From Bacteroidales bacterium H4 (lineage in GTDB: Bacteria; Bacteroidota; Bacteroidia; Bacteroidales; Muribaculaceae): DNA of 13,186 nucleotides. The translations under genes were made by a program, and so were the position numbers. The notes under the pieces were generated by a model. It saw only the letters and a list, made by a program, of their open reading frames with translations. It was not told the origin of the DNA and did not search any database. Shown in pieces: positions 7,717 to 13,135 of the stretch. How positions within the stretch are numbered: position 1 is the first letter of the stretch; each line of letters opens with the position of its first letter. The stretch covers positions 1-13,186 of the forward strand of contig DAAP01000058.1 in NCBI GenBank assembly GCA_001701165.1, given 5' to 3'.

Positions 7717-7945
7717 ATTCTACAATTAGAGGCCTTAGCATACCCATGCAAAATAGAATGTGCAGCATGCAGAAGCCCACGCAAATTGTATACATAAATC
7801 CATAACAAGTCTTTTCCATCTTGAAATGGCTCATTCTGAATATGCAATACAAGCGTGGCGTCATATCGCTGCCGTATTCCTGATTTTGCATGTCGAAAGT
7901 TGCTAAGTTTCTAATTATCAAGAATAAGCGCAAATAAACGCTCAT
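7715..7945 (-). CDS. Possible 76-aa leader ORF within the structured RNA
   Basis: The reading frame encodes a Cys-, Met- and Phe-rich peptide with a hydrophobic second half (CYGFMYTICVGFCMLHILF). The start codon is inside a 6-bp hairpin (7925-7944), there is no Shine-Dalgarno, and the stop codon lies on the terminator stem. Residue composition is not that of an ordinary soluble protein and much of the sequence is constrained by RNA helices, so it may be a chance frame. If translated, ribosomes would open the 7777-7858 helix, which fits an attenuation role; a small membrane peptide is the alternative. Confidence 0.25.
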   Translation of the reverse strand: MSVYLRLFLIIRNLATFDMQNQEYGSDMTPRLYCIFRMSHFKMEKTCYGFMYTICVGFCMLHILFCMGMLRPLIVE

Positions 7946-8026
7946 AAATATGATATATAGGGCTCTCTTGCCCTACGAAAAGCGAAGAAAAGCAGCGTTA
8001 TGCACATTTGCTTCGCTTTTCATATG

Positions 8027-8058
8027 CAAAGATAAATCAATATTTTGTAAAGCACAAA
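8027..8058 (-). promoter_or_regulatory. Promoter of the leader/92-aa/LRR transcription unit
   Basis: On the minus strand TTTG (8058-8055), a 20-nt spacer and TATCTTTG (8034-8027) match the Bacteroidota consensus exactly. The predicted start near 8020 is the first base of the 10-bp leader hairpin. Confidence 0.8.
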
Positions 8059-8062
8059 ATAT
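8040..8062. promoter_or_regulatory. Operator-like dyad over the -33 box
   Basis: ATATTTTGT (8040-8048) and ACAAAATAT (8054-8062) form a perfect 9-bp dyad with a 5-nt centre. It covers the -33 TTTG of the leader promoter, the usual place for a repressor or competing dimeric regulator. Confidence 0.45.
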
Positions 8063-8131
8063 ATTTCATCTGTCAACTATTGAAATCCAATCTAATACTC
8101 GAATACGATGATAAGCTCTGAGTGAACGCCG

Positions 8132-8180
8132 AAAAAAAGAAGCGGCGCATGCCGTCCGATGATGGGAGGCATGCGCCGCT
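8132..8180 (-). terminator. Intrinsic terminator of the OmpA/TPR lipoprotein gene
   Basis: A perfect 13-bp stem (AGCGGCGCATGCC at 8141-8153 with 8168-8180) has a 14-nt loop and, on the minus strand, is followed by TTCTTTTTTTC (seven Ts at 8138-8132). It begins 30 bases past the stop codon. Confidence 0.92.
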
Positions 8181-8210
8181 ATGGTGTACGTCCTTATGGA
8201 CGGGAGGTGC

Positions 8211-9899
8211 TTACTTTGTCAGACCGGAGATGTTGAAAGCATCAAACTCGAGGTCGTTGGCTGCACGCTGTGCCATGCTGCTGTCCAGCTTGATAGCCTG
8301 ACGCAGGTTGGAGGTCAGCATCTGTTCGTTGTTGGTGCGAGCGCCCAGAACTGCCATCAGATAATATGTGGTAGCATCGGGCTTGTTAACACCGGCAAGA
8401 GTGCTCTTAGCCTTGGTGTAGTCCTTGGTAAGGATTTGAGCGAGAGCGGCGTTGTTGCTCTTGGAGTCGCCGAAAGCGCGAACTGCAGAAGCGTTGTCGC
8501 CCTGCTTCAGGTAGTATACGCCGAGGGCATCACCCAGAGATTCAGCACCGGCAGCATTGCCGAAGTACTGGTTGGCAGCGCGATAGTTGCCGTTAACCAT
8601 TTCGACGAGACCGAGATTGAGCTTGGGCTCGGCACCGGCGGGAGCCAGTTGGGCTGCACGCTCGAAGGATGCTTTGGCCTTGTCGTAGTCGCGAGCCACG
8701 TATTGTGTGAGGCCGAGGTCGTTCCATCCACGGTAGTCGTTAGGATACTGACGAGTGGCGGTTTCGTAGATGCTCATGCGACGGGCATTGTCATCTGTGA
8801 GGGTGGCAGCGTAAAGCAGCTCTTCGATGGACAACTTGGAAGGATCGTTGTCGAAGCATTTGTTGATTTCACTGTCGCTCTTGCCTATTACGTCGATGGA
8901 CGCCGTAATGCGCGAGTAGCGGAGTTGCGGCAAGATTTCTTCGGCCAGCTGTTCGAATACTGTGGAGATGTTGCGGATTTCGCGCTCACGCTCTTCGGGG
9001 TCTTTGTACATAGACAGAACGCTGAGGATGAGGTCTTTGTCCTGGATGTTGGACTGGCTGACAAGCTTCTGGAAGCCTTCCCAGTCTTCGGCAGTGAAGT
9101 TAGCAGTCAGTTCGCCGAACTCGGTGATTTTGTCTTTTTTGAGGCGACCCGAAACGTAACCCTTGGTGTTGTCTTCACGGTTCTGGGCCAGACGCTCGTT
9201 GAAGTCGTAAGCACCGTCAGGCGATGCATAGGATTGGATGTTGATTTCGTTGATGACGCGTGTGCTGTCGCCGTTGGCTGCCATCAGTGAGTTGTGGAAC
9301 TCGGTCATGGCGTTGGTATTCAGCTCGGAGGAGCGAATGTTGGCCTGATTGATAAGGAACTTGATGTCGGCAGCGTATTTTTCGTTAATGACACGCTGGA
9401 ATGCGTCCTTGCCAAGAGCGGGATTGACGGTTGCCGGGTCGGCGAGGGCGGCAGTTGCGATGATGCCGTTGGCCACATTGACGCGCGGCAATACATATTG
9501 CTTTTTGCCCTGTGTAACTACAAAGTCAAGTGCGAGGGTGCTCTTAGCCATTTCGGGGGTATAAGCGTAAGCTGCGGGGATAGTAACTGTTCCACCGTTT
9601 TCGTAAGAGATTACGGGGTTATTGCCACGTACCTTTTCGCCTTGGAAGGTATAGGGAACGGAAGTGGTTTCTTGTCCATTGTATACAAGCACTGGGGTAA
9701 CAGTAACTACGGCGTTCTTTACAAAGAACTTAGCGGGAATGTTACCGGTGATGGTTGCGGGAACTTTTTCACCGACAACTTCCAGCGGATTGGGGTTGAC
9801 GTTGAAATAGTCTTGGCTGAATTGACCGAGCTTTTTGCCGCAGGATGCCAGCATAAGCACTGCACCGAGGGCTAAGGTCAGACATAGTTTTTGTTTCAT
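8211..9899 (-). CDS. OmpA-like and TPR domain lipoprotein
   Basis: 562 aa. The start MKQKLCLTLALGAVLMLASC ends in a lipobox with acylated Cys20, so the protein is a lipoprotein, probably of the outer membrane. Residues about 35-150 form a beta-rich domain (TGNIPAKFF, TVTPVLVYNG). Residues about 170-340 contain an OmpA-like peptidoglycan-binding fold: INEINIQSYASPDGAYDFNERLAQNRE (222-241 core), the SYASPDG...N..LAQNR pattern replacing the canonical GHTD...N..LS..RA, and a later RITASIDVIG strand. An insertion sits between these halves. Residues about 385-560 are TPR units (GWNDLGLTQYVARDYDKAKASFERAAQLAP; KLNLGLVEMVNGNYRAANQYF). Together this suggests a scaffold tethering a complex to peptidoglycan; the partner is unknown. 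It is monocistronic, with its own promoter and terminator. The family is common in Bacteroidales but its role is not one I can name. Confidence 0.82.
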   Translation of the reverse strand: MKQKLCLTLALGAVLMLASCGKKLGQFSQDYFNVNPNPLEVVGEKVPATITGNIPAKFFVKNAVVTVTPVLVYNGQETTSVPYTFQGEKVRGNNPVISYENGGTVTIPAAYAYTPEMAKSTLALDFVVTQGKKQYVLPRVNVANGIIATAALADPATVNPALGKDAFQRVINEKYAADIKFLINQANIRSSELNTNAMTEFHNSLMAANGDSTRVINEINIQSYASPDGAYDFNERLAQNREDNTKGYVSGRLKKDKITEFGELTANFTAEDWEGFQKLVSQSNIQDKDLILSVLSMYKDPEEREREIRNISTVFEQLAEEILPQLRYSRITASIDVIGKSDSEINKCFDNDPSKLSIEELLYAATLTDDNARRMSIYETATRQYPNDYRGWNDLGLTQYVARDYDKAKASFERAAQLAPAGAEPKLNLGLVEMVNGNYRAANQYFGNAAGAESLGDALGVYYLKQGDNASAVRAFGDSKSNNAALAQILTKDYTKAKSTLAGVNKPDATTYYLMAVLGARTNNEQMLTSNLRQAIKLDSSMAQRAANDLEFDAFNISGLTK

Positions 9900-9989
9900 A
9901 GCGAATAGTTCTTAATGTGGTTGTTGTTTTATCTCTTTTTTCATGTATCTACGGGTTGGGCACGAATGCCGAAGCCGTGTTTTATTGCG

Positions 9990-10021
9990 CAAATATACTG
10001 CTTTTTAAAGTGCTGCACAAA
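9990..10021 (-). promoter_or_regulatory. Promoter of the OmpA/TPR lipoprotein gene
   Basis: On the minus strand TTTG (10021-10018), a 20-nt spacer and TATATTTG (9997-9990) match the consensus exactly. Start near 9983, leader about 84 nt. Confidence 0.85.
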
Positions 10022-10153
10022 ATCATTTGGGTACAAATATTTGCTAAATTATATTAACATATACAAGCTATTGACGCACAAACACATACCCGATACACAT
10101 ATTCATGTCATATGTATAGTAATGGTATCTCAAGGAGGCTTATCCGGTATCTT

Positions 10154-10174
10154 TTTGCGGAAAGCCAGGGTTTC
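10154..10174. repeat. Imperfect direct repeat of the tRNA-Ser 3' end
   Basis: Bases 10154-10174 repeat 10270-10290 with two mismatches (TTTGCGGAAAG, CAGGG and TTC blocks shared), offset 116 bases. The repeated part covers the tRNA acceptor 3' strand, part of the T arm and a few flanking bases. It resembles an integration scar or the remains of a tandem tRNA copy. Confidence 0.6.
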
Positions 10175-10237
10175 TTGCTCCGCAAGCGCTACGCGATAAC
10201 GAACCCATCAGGGTTCTCATCCCGCCTTTCTTCGCAC

Positions 10238-10269
10238 GAAGGTCCGAAAGCTTGCGCTTCCGGACCTTC
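10238..10269 (-). terminator. Hairpin after tRNA-Ser, probable 3' processing or termination signal
   Basis: GAAGGTCCG (10238-10246) pairs perfectly with CGGACCTTC (10261-10269) over 9 bp with a 14-nt loop, starting five bases past the tRNA. There is no T tract on the minus strand, so it may act as a transcript-end stabiliser or require other factors. Confidence 0.55.
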
Positions 10270-10273
10270 TTTG

Positions 10274-10360
10274 CGGAAAGACAGGGATTCGAACCCTGGG
10301 TGCCCGTAAGGGCACAACGGTTTTCGAGACCGCCCCGATCGACCACTCCGGCATCTTTCC
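10274..10360 (-). tRNA. tRNA-Ser(CGA)
   Basis: An 87-nt class II tRNA. The acceptor stem is GGAAAGA (10360-10354) with TCTTTCC (10281-10275), the discriminator is G at 10274, and the next bases are CAA so the CCA end is not encoded. The anticodon loop CTCGAAA (10328-10322) gives CGA at 10326-10324, reading UCG. The long variable arm GTGCCC-TTAC-GGGCAC and the T loop GGTTCGAATCC confirm a serine tRNA. It lies downstream of serC-serA on the same strand but has its own promoter. Confidence 0.95.
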
Positions 10361-10398
10361 GTATATCACACGCGGTCGCACGTGTCGTTTTGTGGGTG

Positions 10399-10430
10399 CA
10401 AAGGTACTAAATGATTTTGATGTGTGCAAT
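10399..10430 (-). promoter_or_regulatory. Promoter of tRNA-Ser
   Basis: On the minus strand ATTG (10430-10427), a 20-nt spacer and TACCTTTG (10406-10399). Predicted start near 10392, about 32 nt before the mature tRNA. Confidence 0.7.
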
Positions 10431-10550
10431 ATTCGCGTGCATTTCAAAATTATTTTTTTCTTACAGCAACCCCAAACGGACCAATGCTTGCATTGTTTGC
10501 TTGCTTACGCATGCCGCTGTATGATTACCTCATAAAGGGCCATATAACTA

Positions 10551-10593
10551 TTACCCCCCCCCGCCACAGCATTTTGTGACAGGGGGGGGGTAA
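10551..10593 (-). terminator. C9/G9 hairpin downstream of serA
   Basis: TTA plus nine Cs (10551-10562) pairs with nine Gs plus TAA (10582-10593), a perfect 12-bp stem with a 19-nt loop, 50 bases past the serA stop. It probably ends the serC-serA transcript, but no T tract follows on the minus strand. The homopolymer arms are unusual. Confidence 0.55.
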
Positions 10594-10643
10594 GCGTTAT
10601 GTTCGAAACTTATCACACATCCTTTCGGATATGTGTAATTCGA

Positions 10644-11561
10644 TTAGTTGACGCGAAAGCGGTCGGTACCGTCGGCAAAGTAAGCCACTATCTGACGTGC
10701 AGCGGCAATGCCGGCGTTGATATTGGCTTCGGCAGTCTGTGCGCCCATTTTCTTGGGGGTAAAGAACACACGTCCGGGGAATCGTTGGCGCAGCTCGTCA
10801 GCATTGGAGGGGGCGATATCGGCCACATACTTGATATCAGGGCGCTGTTCGAGGGCCTCGGCCAACGATGGCTCGTCAATGACTTCGCGACGCGCAGTAT
10901 TAATCAGTAGTCCGCCCTTGGGCATAAGTTCGATAAGATGCTTATTCACGCTATTGCGTGTCTCATCGGTGGCTGGTATATGCAGCGACACTACATCATT
11001 GTTTGCATATAGTTCTTCGATGGAATGTACCGGGTGCACTCCGGCATCTTCGATGACCTTGTCCGGGCAATACGGATCAAGAGCGCTCACCTCCATACCA
11101 AATCCTTTGGCGATACGGGCAACGTTACGGCCTACCTGACCAAAAGCATGTATACCAAGGTGTTTGCCTTTAAGCTCGGTACCCGACGTGCCGGCGTACA
11201 TATTGCGCACTGCCATTACGGCAAGCCCGAAGACCAATTCGGCCACGGCATTGGAATTTTGTCCGGGGGTGTTTTCGACCACGATATTATGGGCTGTAGC
11301 AGCTTTGAGGTCGATATTGTCGTATCCGGCGCCGGCTCGTACTACAATTTTCAGCTGCGGTGCGACATCCATAAGCGCACCATCGACAATGTCGCTGCGC
11401 ACGATGAGCGCATCGGCATCTTTGACAGCCTCAAGCAATTGGGCGCGGTCTGTATATTTTTCGAGAATGGCGAGCGTGTGTCCGCCTTCTTCGATGGCCT
11501 TGCGGATGCCTTGGACTGCGGCTGCCGCAAAGGGCTTTTCGGTGGCTAATAATACTTTCAT
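10644..11561 (-). CDS. serA: D-3-phosphoglycerate dehydrogenase, short form without ACT domain
   Basis: 305 aa. It oxidises 3-phosphoglycerate to 3-phosphohydroxypyruvate with NAD, the first step of serine synthesis. The D-2-hydroxyacid dehydrogenase fold is clear: substrate-domain VVRAGAGYDNIDL (73-85), Rossmann motif LGIHAFGQVGRNVARIAKGF (135-154), Asp162 at the end of the second strand favouring NAD, and NTARREVIDE (221-230) with catalytic Arg224. The usual TPHIG catalytic His is replaced by TPKKMGAQ (268-275), placing Lys270 or Lys271 there; the usual catalytic Glu segment reads VADIAPS. This is the Lys-type SerA known from Entamoeba and Bacteroides relatives. The frame is open to 11789, but that would overlap serC by 64 codons; the ATG at 11561 starts the family's first strand MKVLLA. 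It is 35 bases downstream of serC, in an operon. Confidence 0.93.
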   Translation of the reverse strand: MKVLLATEKPFAAAAVQGIRKAIEEGGHTLAILEKYTDRAQLLEAVKDADALIVRSDIVDGALMDVAPQLKIVVRAGAGYDNIDLKAATAHNIVVENTPGQNSNAVAELVFGLAVMAVRNMYAGTSGTELKGKHLGIHAFGQVGRNVARIAKGFGMEVSALDPYCPDKVIEDAGVHPVHSIEELYANNDVVSLHIPATDETRNSVNKHLIELMPKGGLLINTARREVIDEPSLAEALEQRPDIKYVADIAPSNADELRQRFPGRVFFTPKKMGAQTAEANINAGIAAARQIVAYFADGTDRFRVN

Positions 11562-11596
11562 TGTACTGTTGTCTTTGGTTGAACGACTACATTGTA

Positions 11597-12673
11597 TCAA
11601 TGTACGGCTTGGAAGTCGGCCATAGCGTCCACGAGCACCTTGACGCTGTCGATGGGGAGGGCGTTGTACAGCGAGGCGCGGAAGCCGCCGACGCTGCGGT
11701 GACCTTTGATACCTACGATACCGCGTTGTGTGGCAAATTCCACAAAATCCTTTTCGAGTTCCTTGTATTCGGGTTTCATCACGAAGCATACGTTCATAAT
11801 CGAACGGTCAGCCGGATCGGTGACCGTGCCGGTGAACATGCGACTACTGTCTATGGCCTCGTAGAGCATGGCAGCCTTCTCAAGGTCACGGCGCTCGAGC
11901 TCCTTGATGCCGCCGAGGTCTTTATAGTAGCGCAGGGTCTGCAGAGCAGAGAATATGGGAAGTACGGGAGGGGTGTTGAACATCGAGCCCTTGGCCACAT
12001 GTGTGCGATAGTCAAGCATCGTGGGGATGGGACGATCTACATGTCCGAGAGCATCATCGCGTACAATAACAATGGTGACACCGGCGGGAGCGAGGTTCTT
12101 CTGCGCCCCGGCATATATTGCATCATATTTGGAGACATCTACGGCGCGCGAGAAGATGTCCGAGCTCATATCGGCCACCATACGACAAGGCACATCGGGA
12201 TCTTTGCGTATCTCGGTACCATATATAGTGTTGTTGGACGTATAGTGGAAGTAGTCGCTATCGGCAGGTACGACGAAGTCCTTGGGTATACGAGTGTAGT
12301 TGTCGCCTTCACCTGAGGCCACGACATTTACTTCACCAAAGAGGCGCGCTTCTTTGATGGCCTTGTGTGCCCATGTGCCGGTGTCAAGATAGCTGGCGCG
12401 CTTGCGCAACAGATTGAAAGGAATCATGCAGAACTGCATCGAGGCGCCGCCGCCAAGCCACAGCACGCTGTAACCTTCGGGGATTTCGAGAAGCTCTTTG
12501 ACAAGAGCCGAGGCTTCGTCAATAACAGCCTGGAATTCCTTGCTGCGGTGCGATATTTCCAAGATGGACAATCCGGTGTCAGCAAAATTGATGATTGCAT
12601 CTGCCGTGTTCTGAATAGTGTACTGGCTCAGAATCGAAGGACCGGCATAGAAGTTGTGCTTCTTCATACTCAT
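11597..12673 (-). CDS. serC: Phosphoserine aminotransferase
   Basis: 358 aa, the normal length. It transfers an amino group from glutamate to 3-phosphohydroxypyruvate to give phosphoserine, using PLP; the same enzyme serves pyridoxal phosphate synthesis in many bacteria. Visible motifs are NFYAGPSILS (7-16), SILEISHRSKEF (36-47), LWLGGGASMQF (71-81), ADMSSDIFSRAVD (167-179) and YAGAQKNLAPAGVT (187-200) with PLP-binding Lys192, plus GIKGHRSVGGFRASLYNA (321-338). A second in-frame ATG two codons in (12667) could also be the start. It leads the serC-serA operon, so consecutive steps of the pathway are co-expressed; serB is not in the window. Confidence 0.96.
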   Translation of the reverse strand: MSMKKHNFYAGPSILSQYTIQNTADAIINFADTGLSILEISHRSKEFQAVIDEASALVKELLEIPEGYSVLWLGGGASMQFCMIPFNLLRKRASYLDTGTWAHKAIKEARLFGEVNVVASGEGDNYTRIPKDFVVPADSDYFHYTSNNTIYGTEIRKDPDVPCRMVADMSSDIFSRAVDVSKYDAIYAGAQKNLAPAGVTIVIVRDDALGHVDRPIPTMLDYRTHVAKGSMFNTPPVLPIFSALQTLRYYKDLGGIKELERRDLEKAAMLYEAIDSSRMFTGTVTDPADRSIMNVCFVMKPEYKELEKDFVEFATQRGIVGIKGHRSVGGFRASLYNALPIDSVKVLVDAMADFQAVH

Positions 12674-12767
12674 AGTGTTTGTATTATTATAGGTTTATCT
12701 TTCGCATTGTATACGTGCACTGCACAGTTGACCCGGTTGTATGTAGCGACGGAGTGCTTGCACGGGG

Positions 12768-12775
12768 CAAATATA
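12768..12775 (-). promoter_or_regulatory. Candidate -7 box for serC-serA
   Basis: TATATTTG on the minus strand matches the -7 consensus, with a predicted start near 12761 and a leader of about 88 nt. There is no TTTG at the 20-nt spacing; the nearest CAAA-rich stretch on the plus strand is about 10 bases too far. Confidence 0.5.
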
Positions 12776-12820
12776 GTTATATTTTTTGTGATGCACAGCC
12801 ATTGGCACAAAAAAACGCAC

Positions 12821-12860
12821 AAAAAAAAAACGAGAGACCCATCATATGATGAACCTCTCG
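12821..12860 (-). terminator. Intrinsic terminator of tRNA-fMet
   Basis: CGAGAG (12831-12836) pairs with CTCTCG (12855-12860); the loop contains the palindrome CATCATATGATG, which can extend the helix. On the minus strand ten Ts follow (12830-12821). Confidence 0.88.
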
Positions 12861-12865
12861 ATGTT

Positions 12866-12940
<75 letters not shown>

Positions 12941-12954
12941 ATGTTTCAGTGGTG

Positions 12955-12986
12955 CAAAGGTATACACTTCTCACGAGACAGCCAAA
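12955..12986 (-). promoter_or_regulatory. Promoter of tRNA-fMet
   Basis: On the minus strand TTTG (12986-12983), a 20-nt spacer and TACCTTTG (12962-12955), the same -7 box as tRNA-Ser. Predicted start near 12948, eight bases before the mature tRNA. Confidence 0.88.
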
Positions 12987-13049
12987 TGATTTAACTAACT
13001 TTAACCCCCAATCATTCACAATTCTCCCGTCAGCCAATATTGTCCTAAA

Positions 13050-13135
13050 TAAAATCGGAAAAAAGGAAAAGGAAGTAGTCACTAAGGCAGAAAATAACTA
13101 CCTTAGTAGTGAGTGCTCAAACTCGACTACTTCCT
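13050..13135 (-). terminator. Three-way-junction inverted repeat with U-rich flank
   Basis: AGGAAGTAGTC (13070-13080) pairs perfectly with GACTACTTCCT (13125-13135). Inside are two hairpins: ACTAAGG (13081-13087) with CCTTAGT (13101-13107), and GAGT (13111-13114) with ACTC (13121-13124). On the minus strand the outer stem is followed by TTTCCTTTTTTCC. It is best read as the 3' terminator or terminal structured RNA of a minus-strand unit starting beyond 13186, but a foldback repeat element is possible. Confidence 0.5.

Larger units (their letters stand above)
7684..8020 (-). ncRNA. Structured leader RNA or independent ncRNA, about 336 nt
   Basis: The transcript predicted from the promoter at 8027-8058 to the terminator at 7684 folds almost end to end. 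Helices, in transcript order: 8011-8020 with 7978-7987 (10 bp); 7970-7975 with 7958-7963 (6 bp, GCCCTA/TAGGGC on the plus strand); 7939-7944 with 7925-7930 (6 bp with one wobble); 7847-7858 with 7777-7791 (12 bp with a 3-nt bulge) enclosing a CCAT/ATGG hairpin at 7816-7829; 7754-7760 with 7716-7722 (7 bp) enclosing a GCAT/ATGC hairpin at 7738-7749; then the terminator. Segment 7776-7782 can switch partner to the terminator arm 7693-7699. I do not recognise it as tmRNA, RNase P RNA or 6S RNA: their conserved cores are absent. It is either a cis-acting attenuator for the downstream operon or a stand-alone RNA. Confidence 0.55.
9900..10273. other. Intergenic region between the lipoprotein gene and tRNA-Ser
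   Basis: There is no convincing gene. It contains the lipoprotein promoter (9990-10021), an AT-rich stretch to about 10130, and then three GC-rich hairpins: 10155-10161 with 10179-10185 (TTGCGGA/TCCGCAA), 10201-10206 with 10211-10216 (GAACCC/GGGTTC), and 10238-10246 with 10261-10269. It also contains an imperfect copy of the tRNA-Ser 3' end at 10154-10174. Confidence 0.6.

Noticed and set aside
8181..9290. 369-codon open frame on the plus strand opposite the lipoprotein gene
   Set aside because: It is antisense to a gene with clear lipobox, OmpA-like and TPR signals; its composition is that of a codon-bias shadow, and it starts inside the terminator hairpin.
10131..10137. AAGGAGG string resembling a Shine-Dalgarno
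   Set aside because: No credible plus-strand gene follows; the short frame there runs across hairpins and the tRNA.
11562..11789. 76-residue N-terminal extension of serA
   Set aside because: It overlaps serC and is Arg-rich shadow sequence; the family start MKVLLA is at 11561.
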